64,000 nt of DNA from Hahnella aquatica (GTDB taxonomy: Bacteria; Pseudomonadota; Gammaproteobacteria; Burkholderiales; Burkholderiaceae_A). The notes beneath the pieces were generated by a model, which made no database searches, was not told the origin of the DNA, and was given only the letters and a program-made list of their open reading frames with translations. Within the stretch, counting starts at the first letter, position 1. Every line of letters begins with the position of its first letter. Of this stretch, positions 31,313 to 40,006 are shown in pieces. Where the stretch lies: positions 558,001 through 622,000 of the forward strand of contig OZ239144.1 of the NCBI GenBank assembly GCA_965194505.1. The letters run 5' to 3'. Made by a program: the position numbers and the translations under genes.

Positions 31313-31657
31313 ATGAAAAGAGATCAAACGGAATTGTGGCTAAAGGACAACGGGCTGCGCAGCGCTTATTTCGCACGCATACCGCTTCTACAGGCGCAGG
31401 CAGTCACAGCAGCACACAACCTGCTCAAACAGCGTGTAGGGCTTCTAAGCGCGGAGCAGACGCTGGTGCTTGAGCAGTTCTGTCGTGCCAATCGATCTGC
31501 AGCTAAACGGGCCCGCATCACAGAGGCCCAGTGCTTTGAGATCCTAAAGATCGCTAAGCAGGCCAATCGATCATTGTTCAAACAGCACAGGCAACTAAAG
31601 AAAGAAACGAAGAGGGAAGAGCGGAATAGGCAAGAGCGGCAGGTACCGCAGAGATAA
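31313..31657 (+). CDS. Hypothetical basic, helical protein
   Basis: A 114-residue protein, very basic and mostly helical (KDNGLRSAYFARIPLLQAQ, RANRSAAKRARITEAQC, and a highly charged C-terminus rich in Lys, Arg and Glu). The start at 31313 is a choice between several; there is no clear ribosome-binding site. It is divergent from the DUF6641 gene. No family recognised; nucleic-acid binding is possible from composition only. Confidence 0.5.
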   Translation: MKRDQTELWLKDNGLRSAYFARIPLLQAQAVTAAHNLLKQRVGLLSAEQTLVLEQFCRANRSAAKRARITEAQCFEILKIAKQANRSLFKQHRQLKKETKREERNRQERQVPQR

Positions 31658-32047
31658 GCCACTCTCAAACAGGGCAAAAACTCGGGGGGTAATAAGGAAA
31701 CGGCTAATGACCCCGGACATCGCGCAAGTAGGCCTTAGACCAAAGCGCATCAAGATGTGGGCCGCGAGATTCCTGCAAGGCAAACCAATGCCGAAGCGGG
31801 TTGAGAGTTCTAATACATACGTCTCTCGGAAATCTCTCTAAGGTCGTTGCATGGCGTACTGAATCAGTCAGTCGATCAAGCAGCGAAGGCGACGGAAATA
31901 GCAGCACTTTTTTACGATGCTGCTATAGCCGTCGTTTGGCCCCAGAATCAGTCAAACACCTCTCACACATCTCTCACACACGATCAGACGAAGAAAGCTG
32001 TGATGAGCGACGAGCGACATCACAGGTGAGCGCAGCTCGCCTACCAA
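31658..32047. other. Gene-free stretch before the integrase remnant
   Basis: No convincing gene on either strand. A minus-strand frame ending near 31704 (NPLRHWFALQESRG, HLDALWSKAYLRDVRGH) has a protein-like sound and could be the tail of a lost gene, but it has no recognisable domain or start. Confidence 0.4.
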
Positions 32048-32748
32048 TCAAAGCGCAACCCGTTCAATCACCCTGAGTTTCTGCTCCAATGTATAGCCAA
32101 CTGAGCCGTAGGTATCAAAGTCGGATGTAGCTCTTCCATGGCCAGTAATCGACTCAGCAAGCTTGGTTGGAATGTCACCACAGGCCTTTAGTCGGTCAAT
32201 GAAAGCATGCCGGAACATATGACTGCGCCATTTATGTTCTTTAAGGTTCTTGTTCATGATTGCTGAGCAGGAGCCGTTGCCGTTGTACTTGGCATACAGG
32301 GGCACAAGCCATTTGCTGCGCATAGATTTCGAGTCTTCATTGAGAATCTTCGCTGCCTGAAGGGATACTCCCACGAGCGGTATCGCTCTGATGCTGCTCC
32401 GAGTCTTTCGGTCACTAAGCTCATTTGGGCGAATCCATAGGTGGGGAATCTCGTGATCCGGGCAAGAAAGTAGTTGTAGTAACGGGTCGTGTCATCCGAG
32501 AACTTCCTGCGCCTTGCGGCGCCGCTCTCCTGTAGGTAGATCGTGTATGCCGTTGTGATAGTGGGCCTGATGCCACCAGCCTGCTTAGTGAAATGGTCTC
32601 TGAGAAGGTCGCAAAGGAATGCCTCGTCAAACTCCGCTCCTCCCACGTTGACCCGTTTGCGGTCAATGAGCTCGAACTCCGGGCTAGGCTCCTCGTACTG
32701 CATGATGTTGTATTGCATGTGTGCTCCTTGGTTGTTGGGCACATGCAA
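32048..32748 (-). pseudogene. Tyrosine recombinase (integrase), internally deleted and frameshifted
   Basis: The first frame (from 32748) gives an N-terminal part ending in a SAM-like arm-binding segment (DTTRYYNYFLARI). From about 32465 a second frame continues HEIPHLWIRPNELSDRKTRSS and IRAIPLVGVSLQ, then HMFRHAFIDRL (Box II H-x-x-R), SITGH and the nucleophile region FDTYGSVGYTLEQK. The core segment with the first catalytic Arg is missing between them, so about 100 or more residues were lost together with the frame. It cannot be an active integrase. It lies about 3.5 kb from the tRNA-side end of the island. Confidence 0.8.
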
Positions 32749-32815
32749 ATTTATGATCGAGATCGAGAAAAGGTCTACGGATCTGTCGATCAGACTACTT
32801 CAAAAAAGTTAACGC

Positions 32816-32844
32816 TTGACATGTATATACGCGATACGTAAGTA
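32816..32844 (+). promoter_or_regulatory. Promoter of the right higBA module
   Basis: TTGACA at 32816-32821, a 17-base spacer and TAAGTA at 32839-32844, just before the higB GTG at 32853. The spacer and -10 are rich in short palindromes (GTATATAC, TACGTA), a likely HigA operator overlapping the promoter. The start codon is only nine bases after the -10, so the message would have almost no leader. Confidence 0.6.
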
Positions 32845-32852
32845 TCTAGACT

Positions 32853-33134
32853 GTGACAATAAAATCGTTCAAGTGTGCGGATACCCAGAAACTATTCTCC
32901 GGCTATTCAGTAAAGCGTTGGGTACCACTTGAGCGGCAGGCCCTGAGGAAGCTCGAACAGTTGGAGCTGTCGGATAGGTTAGAAGATCTGAGGGTGCCCC
33001 CTGGCAATCGACTGGAGGGCCTCAAGGGCAAGAGGAAGGGTCAGTACAGCATTCGGATCAATGACCAGTGGCGTTTATGTTTTCGTTGGAATGTTGATGG
33101 GGCTTACGACGTTGAAATAGTGGATTACCACTGA
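32853..33134 (+). CDS. higB: HigB-family toxin, second copy
   Basis: A 93-residue RelE-fold protein: TIKSFKCADTQKLFSGYSVKRW, LRKLEQLE, LEGLKGKRKGQYSIRINDQWRLCF and ending EIVDYH. A GTG start directly after a good promoter. It is distinct in sequence from the HigB at 5460, so it is not a recent duplicate. The antitoxin follows after 14 bases. Both genes look complete. Confidence 0.9.
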   Translation: MTIKSFKCADTQKLFSGYSVKRWVPLERQALRKLEQLELSDRLEDLRVPPGNRLEGLKGKRKGQYSIRINDQWRLCFRWNVDGAYDVEIVDYH

Positions 33135-33148
33135 AGCGAGGACTAAGA

Positions 33149-33448
33149 ATGAGACGAGTCAATCCTGTTTCCCCCGGTGAAATGCTGGAGGAAGAGTTCC
33201 TAAAGCCGCTGGGCCTCACAAAGTACAGGCTTGCAAAGGAAATTGGTGTGCCCCCGGGTCGCATCAGCGAAATCGTTGCAGGTCGTCGTGCCATAACGGC
33301 AGACACCGATCTACGGCTATGCAAGTACTTTGGCCTCAGTGAGGGATGGTGGCTGCGCGGTCAGGTTCGTTTTGACACAGAGATTGCCAAGCGAACCATG
33401 CAGAAAGAGCTAGCGAAGATCAAACAGTGCCCACTGCTGGCTGCCTGA
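33149..33448 (+). CDS. higA: HigA-family antitoxin, second copy
   Basis: A 99-residue XRE-type HTH protein: NPVSPGEMLEEEFLKPLGLT, then the HTH RLAKEIGVPPGRISEIVAGRR, and TADTDLRLCKYFGLSEGWWLR. It should neutralise the preceding HigB and repress their shared promoter at 32816-32844. Confidence 0.92.
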   Translation: MRRVNPVSPGEMLEEEFLKPLGLTKYRLAKEIGVPPGRISEIVAGRRAITADTDLRLCKYFGLSEGWWLRGQVRFDTEIAKRTMQKELAKIKQCPLLAA

Positions 33449-33566
33449 GCGTTGGCTCGTTACGTCTAACGATTTGACCGCTTGTTGCTGGTGCCGCAAG
33501 GGGTAAGGCGAGAGTAGAGCGGAAGTCTTGCTCGGTTGCGTATTCGGTCTCAGACCCCGGAGCGAT

Positions 33567-33857
33567 ATGAAAAGAGCCCAAGTCCTGGCCATGTTGCGAG
33601 AAGAGAAGCCAGGTCTCCAACGAGAGTTTGGTGTGCGCACGCTCGGTCTTTTCGGCTTGGCCGCCAGGGATGAACTTCTGCCCGATAGCGATATTGACAT
33701 CCTTGTGGAGTTTGAGGGGGTAGGTACCTCGAGGAGTTACTTCGGTACTCAGTATCGACTGGAAGAGGTTTTCGGCCGCCCGGTAGATCTGGTGACGCGT
33801 CGTGCGTTACGTCAAGAGATTCGGCAGTATGTCGAGCGAGACCTAATCAGTGTCTGA
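33567..33857 (+). CDS. MNT-type nucleotidyltransferase, orphan
   Basis: A 96-residue protein with the minimal nucleotidyltransferase pattern: GVRTLGLFGLAARDELLPDSD, IDILVEF (G-x11-D-x-D; the usual G-S is G-L here) and VDLVTRRALR. Such genes normally pair with HepT or HEPN toxins, but none follows; the next gene is a RelE-type toxin 170 bases away. The start at 33567 is preceded by GGAGCG. The G-S to G-L change in the active loop could weaken catalysis. Confidence 0.75.
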   Translation: MKRAQVLAMLREEKPGLQREFGVRTLGLFGLAARDELLPDSDIDILVEFEGVGTSRSYFGTQYRLEEVFGRPVDLVTRRALRQEIRQYVERDLISV

Positions 33858-34025
33858 ACAAAGCGACAAGGCTTTGAGACGGGTCGTTAGCGGCCCATGG
33901 TGGTCAAAAATCACCAGGCTGAAAAGATAAGTACTTCTCCGCCATTTTTCGTAACTCCGGATTCGACAAGCTGAGAGCTCCAGAAGAGTATTGTCCATCT
34001 GTATCCGAACGTATACACTCTCACA

Positions 34026-34334
34026 ATGTTCACGCTCGTAAAGTCCGAGGTATTCGACAGGTGGCTCGATGGCCTTAAAGACAGGCGAGCAATTGCTCGA
34101 ATCACCGCAAGGATTCGCTCCTTTGAACTCGGCAACATTGGTGATTGCAGGCCAATCAGAGGTGGCGTGTGGGAGCTCAGGGTTCATTACGGTGCTGGCT
34201 ATCGGATTTATTACACGCAGCAAGGGCAGTTGACGTACTTCTTGTTGATTGGTGGTTCGAAATCAGCTCAGCAGAGGGACATTAAAGCCGCCTTGGCGAT
34301 GGCAAACGAGATCACAAAGGAGTCGAGACCATGA
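34026..34334 (+). CDS. RelE/ParE-superfamily toxin
   Basis: A 102-residue protein of the 'addiction module killer' type: SEVFDRWLDGLKDRRAIARI, IGDCRPIRGGVWELRVHYGAGYRIYY in parts, and FLLIGGSKSAQQRDI. It probably cleaves mRNA or poisons gyrase; the subfamily does not say which. It is followed by its HTH antitoxin with a four-base overlap. The module looks intact. Confidence 0.9.
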   Translation: MFTLVKSEVFDRWLDGLKDRRAIARITARIRSFELGNIGDCRPIRGGVWELRVHYGAGYRIYYTQQGQLTYFLLIGGSKSAQQRDIKAALAMANEITKESRP

Positions 34335-34681
34335 AGGGCTACACCACTTTTGATGCAGCGGATTACCTAAAAGATGAAGAGGTCATTGCTGAGTACCTTA
34401 CAGCGGCCCTTGAGGATCCAAACCCGGAGGTCTTCCTTTTAGCGGTGCGTGATGTTGCTCGAGCACGCGGTATGGCAGAGCTAGCGAGCAATATCGGCGT
34501 TGGGCGCGAGAGTCTGTACAAGGCTCTGGCACCCGGGGCAAAGCCGCGCTACGACACCGTACTCAAGGTGATGAGGGGATTTGGGGTCCAACTCTCTGCC
34601 AGCCCAAGGACCAGCAGTCCAAAGGTGCGTGCTGCCAAGGCTGTGAGTGGCAAGAGAAAGAGTGTGAGAGCGGCAGCTTAA
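34331..34681 (+). CDS. HTH antitoxin of the RelE-type module
   Basis: A 116-residue protein of the COG3636 'putative addiction module antidote' type: YTTFDAADYLKDEEVIAEYL, LAVRDVARARGMAELASNIG, then SLYKALAPGAKPRYDTVLKV. The HTH lies at about residues 45-85. The last 30 residues are Ala/Lys-rich and low complexity, longer than most family members. It overlaps the toxin by four bases. Confidence 0.9.
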   Translation: MKGYTTFDAADYLKDEEVIAEYLTAALEDPNPEVFLLAVRDVARARGMAELASNIGVGRESLYKALAPGAKPRYDTVLKVMRGFGVQLSASPRTSSPKVRAAKAVSGKRKSVRAAA

Positions 34682-34822
34682 GGGTCCTCATAGGCTGTAT
34701 CTATGGGTCCTTTGGGGCCTGTGGATAACCATGGCATTCCGTGGCAGAAGAGCCACAAAAAACCAAACAAAATACGCTTTTGTCGTGATTCTGAGGGTTC
34801 TGCGGCGCTTGCAAAACTCAAT

Positions 34823-34996
34823 TTTGAGCCCCAGCTGATCCCCAAGCACCAGACCCGCTGGTCGGGCTTTGATGACAAGATTTTGTCTCTCTACGCCCGT
34901 GGCATGACGGTGCGTGAGATTCAAAGCCACCTTGAGGAGATGTACGGCACGGAGGTCTCGCCGACCCTTATTTCGTCGGTCACTGATGCGGTGATG
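34823..34996 (+). mobile_element. IS256-family (Mutator-type) transposase remnant
   Basis: A stretch of 58 codons matches the N-terminal DNA-binding part of IS256-family transposases: FEPQLIPKHQTRWSGFDDKI, LSLYARGMTVREIQSHLEEM, SPTLISSVTDAV. Sequence before and after is unrelated, there is a stop a few codons later, and neither the DDE catalytic part nor inverted repeats are seen. Its right edge coincides with the truncated end of the next gene. Confidence 0.8.
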
Positions 34997-36069
34997 TGTC
35001 TTTTTTACTAAGTCTTTTGGAGGTGTGGGCCCAATTCAGTTCAGCGATCGCTGGTAATTTCATTTCCAGCATCAGAATTCGACCCTCTTCCTCAAGATGT
35101 GACTCTATGGACAATGGGTAATCCTTCAGGCCGTAGTCGACACTGGCGACTGCATACTTTGCAAACAACTCAATCCCCTCTTTTGAGTCGAGGTCTAGTC
35201 GTGCCTCCAGGGTCTTCGCCTGAATCTGATCGTCAAGAATGGACGTGAGGTATTTCCTCTCCAGCTCGGATCGACGTTCGATAGCTTGTTGGTGGAGTCT
35301 TCGGGTCTCAGCTTGGATGCTCTCGAGGATTTTTCGCCCATCTGCTATTGCTAGCCGTAATTTTTCGGTGGTTTGCTCAGCGTCAAAGTCAATATCGTTT
35401 TTTCTTCTGAGAGCATCTTTGTATTTGAGGATCTCGTCCTTAAACGAGGATCTCACCGCTGGGTTGAGGAAGGAAAGCCACCCGGTATGGAGCGGCAGGA
35501 ACAAGTGTGGGCTCCTCCACTGGAGTTGGGGCTGGAACATCCTCGGGGCGCTGCGAGGTGGGGAATCCGTGTATGTCCTTCGGATTAAATGTCAGATCCG
35601 CATAAGGTGTAACCGCCGGCCGCTGCGAGATTTCAAGAAGATCTTCGATTGGGGGGACGGCTGAGGGGGAGAGCAGGTTCGGTATCGTTCCCTCGTGGAC
35701 GGTAATTGGTGCACCCTCCTCTTGGCGGCATCGGTCCTCAACTCTCTCTACGAATGGAAGGATGACCGCCTCGTATGGTCGCTCCGCCTGAAAGATCGGT
35801 ATTTTGGGCGAGGGGGGGTGCTGGATCCAGCGACGTATGGCTTGAATCAGTTGCTCATTTGGGTCGGGAGAGTGCTCGAAGGTTCCTCGCCCTCGCCCCC
35901 GCTCCCTGAGAACCTCCGGGATATGAAGTTCGCAGCCTTTTCTTGCATTTCCGAGAAGTCGGAGTAAGCCCGAAGACAGTGCCTCGAGAATCTGCAAAAC
36001 AGCGCCAGAAATCCTAGCAATTACGAAGAGCCCAAGCCCAAATAAGACGAGGCCAGCTATCCACGACAT
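34980..36069 (-). pseudogene. Membrane-anchored coiled-coil protein, frameshifted and 3'-truncated
   Basis: The first frame (36069-35440) begins with a membrane helix (IAGLVLFGLGLFVIARISGAV) and ends in a Pro-rich linker. A second frame, usable from about 35480 down to 34980, carries a long charged helix (KDALRRKNDIDFDAEQTTEK, RRLHQQAIERRSELERKYL) and a strand-rich end (EGRILMLEMKLPAIAELNW). Neither half is natural alone, so one frameshift near 35480 is likely. The 3' end meets the IS256 remnant. The layout recalls N-terminal parts of some Mrr-like restriction-endonuclease proteins; this is a guess. Confidence 0.5.
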
Positions 36070-36196
36070 GGATCTCTCCCCTGGAAAAATCGTGACGCAT
36101 GACGAGATGCTTTTCGAGGTTGTTTCGTACGGCTTGCGTACGGCGGCAATCTCTATTCCGCTGACTTTTATAACTCACTGACTTCAATCAGGGTTT

Positions 36197-36242
36197 TGGT
36201 GGACGGCACAGGGTTCGAACCTGTGACCCCTGCCGTGTGAAG
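36197..36242 (-). repeat. Attachment-site repeat inside tRNA-Val
   Basis: The 46 bases from the CCA end through the anticodon loop, identical to 3096-3141. This marks the tRNA-side boundary of the island. Confidence 0.88.
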
Positions 36243-36272
36243 GCAGTGCTCTACCACTGAGCTAGCCGTCCA
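36197..36272 (-). tRNA. tRNA-Val(CAC)
   Basis: A full cloverleaf on the minus strand: acceptor TGGACGG pairs with CCGTCCA, D arm AGCTCAGTGGTAGAGCA, anticodon stem CTGCC/GGCAG with loop TTCACAC (anticodon CAC), T arm ACAGG-TTCGAAC-CTGTG, and the encoded CCA (36199-36197). Its 3' end is the island's integration site, and integration restored the gene. It lies 38 bases from gltX, which points the other way. Confidence 0.96.
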
Positions 36273-36310
36273 ACGCCAAGATTATGGCATGCCTAGACTA
36301 GAATCCGCGC

Positions 36311-37711
36311 ATGACCCGAACTGTCCGAACGCGCTTTGCGCCCAGCCCAACCGGTTTTCTCCACGTGGGCGGTGCACGAACCGCCCTGTACTGCTGGGCC
36401 TTTGCTCGGCGGCATGGCGGCGCGTTCATCCTGCGCATTGAAGACACAGACCTGGAGCGGTCCACCCCAGAGGCGGTCAAGGCCATCCTCGATGGCATGG
36501 CCTGGCTGGGGCTCAACCCCGATGAAGGGCCGTTCTATCAGATGCAACGGATGGATCGTTATCGAGAGGTCATTGCCAAGCTCATTGAGGCGGGGCAGGC
36601 CTACCACTGTTACGCCAGCCCATCAGAGCTCGAGGCGATGCGCGAGGCCCAGCGCGCAGCTGGCCAGAAGCCGCGCTACGACGGTCGGTGGCGCCCAGAC
36701 TTGGCCGCCGCGGCAGGCCTAACGGCGCCGGCCGGCGTGTCCCCCGTGGTTCGGTTCCGGAACCCAGACGCAGGCTTTGTCACCTGGGAAGACGGGGTCA
36801 AGGGTCGCATCAGCATCTCCAATGAAGAGCTAGACGACCTGATCATTGCCCGCGGCGACGGCACCCCGACCTACAACTTCTGTGTGGTGGTCGATGACTG
36901 GGACATGAACATCAGCCATGTCATTCGCGGCGACGATCACATCAACAACACGCCCCGCCAGATCAACATTTTGAAAGCCCTGGGGGCAGAGATCCCGAAT
37001 TACGCCCACCTGCCCATGATTCACGGGCCCGATGGCGAAAAGCTCTCCAAGCGGCACGGTGCGGTGTCGGTCATGCAGTACGAAGAAGACGGCTACCTGC
37101 CCGAGGCGCTCCTCAATTACCTGGCCCGCCTGGGCTGGAGCCATGGAGACGATGAGATTTTCTCCATGGCGCAACTCACCGAGTGGTTCAGCCTCGATCA
37201 TTGCAGCAAGTCTGCCGCCCAGTTCGACTTCGACAAGCTTAAGTGGCTCAACAACCATTACCTTCGGGCGCGCGCCGGAGCAGACCTCGCCTTACTCATT
37301 GCACCGCGCATGCGGGCCGAAGGCTTTGTCCCTGGGGTTGGGCCGGCGTTGGATCAGGTCTGCGAGTTGCTGAAGGATCGGGCCGCCACCCTGACAGACC
37401 TCGCCGAAGAGGCCTCCGTGTTTTACCTCGAGCCCCAGCCCGATGCGGCCGCCCTGGCCGAGCGGCTCTTGGGCTCTGTGCCCGCAGCCCTCAAAGGCTT
37501 GGCCGAATCCTTGCCGGAGGAGCTCGACGCTGCCCAGGCCTCTGCGCTCATCAAGGCGCAGTTGGCGGCCCACGGGCTCAAGATGCCGCAATTGGCCATG
37601 GCCTTGCGGCTCGTCTTGCTGGGCCGGTCCGAGACACCGTCGATCGACAAGGTCATGGCCGTGCTGGGTCGCGAGAAAATCCAAAGCCGCATTTCGGCCT
37701 TGGTGCCCTGA
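36311..37711 (+). CDS. gltX: Glutamyl-tRNA synthetase
   Basis: A 466-residue class I synthetase that charges tRNA-Glu. The HIGH-type motif is in APSPTGFLHVGGAR (residues 9-22), and the KMSKS-type motif is EKLSKRHGA. IRGDDHINNTPRQ and the C-terminal anticodon-binding helical region complete the family pattern. It is the first gene of the high-G+C chromosomal part and is oriented away from the tRNA-Val gene. Confidence 0.98.
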   Translation: MTRTVRTRFAPSPTGFLHVGGARTALYCWAFARRHGGAFILRIEDTDLERSTPEAVKAILDGMAWLGLNPDEGPFYQMQRMDRYREVIAKLIEAGQAYHCYASPSELEAMREAQRAAGQKPRYDGRWRPDLAAAAGLTAPAGVSPVVRFRNPDAGFVTWEDGVKGRISISNEELDDLIIARGDGTPTYNFCVVVDDWDMNISHVIRGDDHINNTPRQINILKALGAEIPNYAHLPMIHGPDGEKLSKRHGAVSVMQYEEDGYLPEALLNYLARLGWSHGDDEIFSMAQLTEWFSLDHCSKSAAQFDFDKLKWLNNHYLRARAGADLALLIAPRMRAEGFVPGVGPALDQVCELLKDRAATLTDLAEEASVFYLEPQPDAAALAERLLGSVPAALKGLAESLPEELDAAQASALIKAQLAAHGLKMPQLAMALRLVLLGRSETPSIDKVMAVLGREKIQSRISALVP

Positions 37712-37742
37712 GGCCCCCGCCGCCCGCGATACACTGCATCCC

Positions 37743-38843
37743 ATGTCTGGAAACACGTTCGGCCACCTCTTTTCGGTGACCTCCTTTGGAGAGTCGCACG
37801 GTCCAGCCATTGGCTGCGTGGTGGATGGCTGCCCACCGGGCCTTGCGCTCGAGGCCGCTGACATCCAGCTCGAGCTCGATCGGCGGCGGCCCGGCACCTC
37901 ACGCCATGTCACCCAGCGCCAAGAGCCAGACACCGTGGAGATTTTGTCAGGAGTCTACGAGGGCCTCACCACGGGCACGCCCATTGCGCTGCTGATCCGC
38001 AACCAAGACCAGCGCAGCAAAGACTACGCCGACATCGCCCAGACCTTCCGACCAGGGCATGCCGATTACACCTACTGGCACAAGTACGGCATTCGTGATC
38101 CGCGTGGTGGGGGACGATCCTCCGCCCGTGAGACCGCAGTTCGAGTGGCCGCAGGAGCCATCGCCAAGAAGTGGCTTGCCACACACCATGGCGTGCACAT
38201 TCGGGGCTGCATGAGCCAGCTGGGCGAGCATGCCATTGCATTTGAGGACTGGTCTCATGTGGCCCACAACGCCTTCTTTGCGGCCAATGCATCTCAGATT
38301 CCGGCGCTCGAGGCCTACATGGATTCGCTTCGCAAGGCGGGCGACTCTTGTGGGGCCCGCATTTTTGTGGAGGCCACCGGCGTGCCGGTGGGCTGGGGCG
38401 AGCCGGTCTACGACCGTCTCGATGCCGACATTGCCCACGCCATGATGGGCATCAACGCTGTGAAGGCAGTGGAGATTGGTGCGGGCTTTGCCTCGGTGGC
38501 CCAGCGGGGCTCGGAGCACGGGGATGAACTCACCCCCGAGGGCTTTGTCACCAACCATGCGGGGGGTGTCCTGGGGGGCATCTCGACAGGGCAGCCCGTC
38601 GCGGTCTCGATTGCCATCAAGCCCACCTCCAGCATTCGCACGCCTCGGCGCTCCATCAACCTGGAGGGCGAGCCCACCGTGGTGGAGACCCATGGCCGCC
38701 ACGACCCCTGCGTGGGAATCCGCGCAACCCCAATTGCAGAGGCCATGCTGGCCTTGGTGCTCATCGATCACGCCCTGCGTCACCGTGCTCAGAACGCCGA
38801 TGTCTCGGTGAGCACACCCAAGATTCCCGGTCAGGCCAGTTGA
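37743..38843 (+). CDS. aroC: Chorismate synthase
   Basis: A 366-residue FMN-dependent enzyme making chorismate from EPSP, the last shikimate step. Signatures: GNTFGHLFSVTSFGESHGPAIG (first part), RDPRGGGRSSARETA and VGIRATPIAEAM. The start at 37743 is the only family-consistent ATG. It stands 31 bases after gltX and its stop overlaps the TTG start of the next gene. Confidence 0.98.
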   Translation: MSGNTFGHLFSVTSFGESHGPAIGCVVDGCPPGLALEAADIQLELDRRRPGTSRHVTQRQEPDTVEILSGVYEGLTTGTPIALLIRNQDQRSKDYADIAQTFRPGHADYTYWHKYGIRDPRGGGRSSARETAVRVAAGAIAKKWLATHHGVHIRGCMSQLGEHAIAFEDWSHVAHNAFFAANASQIPALEAYMDSLRKAGDSCGARIFVEATGVPVGWGEPVYDRLDADIAHAMMGINAVKAVEIGAGFASVAQRGSEHGDELTPEGFVTNHAGGVLGGISTGQPVAVSIAIKPTSSIRTPRRSINLEGEPTVVETHGRHDPCVGIRATPIAEAMLALVLIDHALRHRAQNADVSVSTPKIPGQAS

Positions 38844-39979
38844 ACCCCGCAGGCCGTCGGGTGGCTGCGTTTTTTGGCAGCTATTTCGCCTATGTGGGGC
38901 TCTTCTCGCCGTACCTCTCTTTGTGGCTCAACGGCCGTGGCTTCACGCCCACGGAGATCGGCATTCTGGTCTCCCCCATGCAATGGGCCCGGGTCTTTGG
39001 CCCGCCGGCCTGGGGCTGGCTGGCTGATCACGTTCAACCGTCGCGCGTGCCGCGGGTGGTGCAGCTTGCGGCCTTGGCCGCACTGATGAGCGCGGCGCTT
39101 CTGCTCCTGGACTGGTCCTTCTGGGGCCTCTTTGCTGTGCTCTGTCTCATGAGCTTTTTCTTAAGTGGGCAGGTGCCAATTGCGGAGTCCCTCGCCATGC
39201 AGTCGAGCAAGGGCGACATGGGTGCCTACGGACGCATGCGCGTCTGGGGGTCGATTGGCTTTATTGCTGCCGTGATGCTGGGGGGGCTCTGGTTTGACGC
39301 CTTCGGCATGGCCACGCTGCCCGCCGTATTGATGCTGAGCCTGGCGCTCATTGCATTGGTGGCGCTGGTGCTGCCGCCCAGCGAGCCCGTGGCCATTGCA
39401 CCGAAGGCCGGAGCCATGAAGGCTGCGCTGGCCGAGCCACGTGTGCGGCTCTTTTTGTTGTCGTCCTTCCTCATGCTGGTGGCCCATGCGCCGCTCTACA
39501 CCTTGTTCTCCCTCTGGCTGGAGCAAAAGGGTTACAGCCGAACCGAGATCGGGATGCTCTGGACGCTCGGCGTGCTGGCAGAGATTGTCCTCTTTCAGTT
39601 TCAGCGGCCCATCTTCGAGCGGCTTGGCCTGCACCGCTGTTGGGTGGGCAGCTATTGGGTGACGGCCCTGCGGTTCGGACTCATTGCGGTGTCTGGCGGG
39701 GGCATTCTGATCTTGCTCGTGGCCCAGGTGCTGCATGCTGTGACCTTCGGCGTTCACCACAGCGCCTCCATGGCCTTGGTGCGCGAGTGGTTCCCCGCCC
39801 AGGCCCAGGCCCGGGGGCAGGCCCTCTACACCATGGCCTCGTATGGAGTGGGTGGGTCCTTGGGGGGCATCGCCTCAGGGTGGATCTGGGAGGCCTTGTC
39901 GCCAGAGGCCACATTCGCCATTGCAGCAGGCTTTGCGGCCCTCGGTGCACTGGTGGCTGGGAGGGCTGCAAAGGCATAA
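38840..39979 (+). CDS. Major facilitator transporter (MFS_1_like / HcaT type)
   Basis: A 379-residue protein with twelve membrane helices. The start YFAYVGLFSPYLSLWLNGRG and the loop WGWLADHV are typical of the 3-phenylpropionate permease-like subfamily that sits at this locus in many Burkholderiales. Substrate unknown. The start appears to be a TTG overlapping the aroC stop. Confidence 0.88.
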   Translation: MNPAGRRVAAFFGSYFAYVGLFSPYLSLWLNGRGFTPTEIGILVSPMQWARVFGPPAWGWLADHVQPSRVPRVVQLAALAALMSAALLLLDWSFWGLFAVLCLMSFFLSGQVPIAESLAMQSSKGDMGAYGRMRVWGSIGFIAAVMLGGLWFDAFGMATLPAVLMLSLALIALVALVLPPSEPVAIAPKAGAMKAALAEPRVRLFLLSSFLMLVAHAPLYTLFSLWLEQKGYSRTEIGMLWTLGVLAEIVLFQFQRPIFERLGLHRCWVGSYWVTALRFGLIAVSGGGILILLVAQVLHAVTFGVHHSASMALVREWFPAQAQARGQALYTMASYGVGGSLGGIASGWIWEALSPEATFAIAAGFAALGALVAGRAAKA

Positions 39980-40006
39980 TGTGGGTTTTTCGCCCGCGAG
40001 AACGCC

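Larger units (their letters stand above)
3096..36242. mobile_element. Genomic island of about 33 kb integrated at tRNA-Val
   Basis: It is bounded by 46-base direct repeats (3096-3141 and 36197-36242) derived from the 3' end of the intact tRNA-Val gene. The geometry is right: the element lies on the 3' side of the tRNA. The interior contains a decayed tyrosine integrase (32.0-32.7 kb), an IS256-type remnant, a DUF6641 gene typical of integrative elements, and toxin-antitoxin genes at both ends, with lower G+C than the chromosome right of 36.3 kb. No conjugation, replication or phage structural genes are seen. The main cargo is sulfate assimilation and envelope sulfur/redox genes. Probably a relic that can no longer excise by itself. 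Confidence 0.75.

Noticed and set aside
31704..31907. A 67-codon minus-strand frame
   Set aside because: The tail looks slightly protein-like but there is no domain, start signal or partner; listed only as gene-free DNA.
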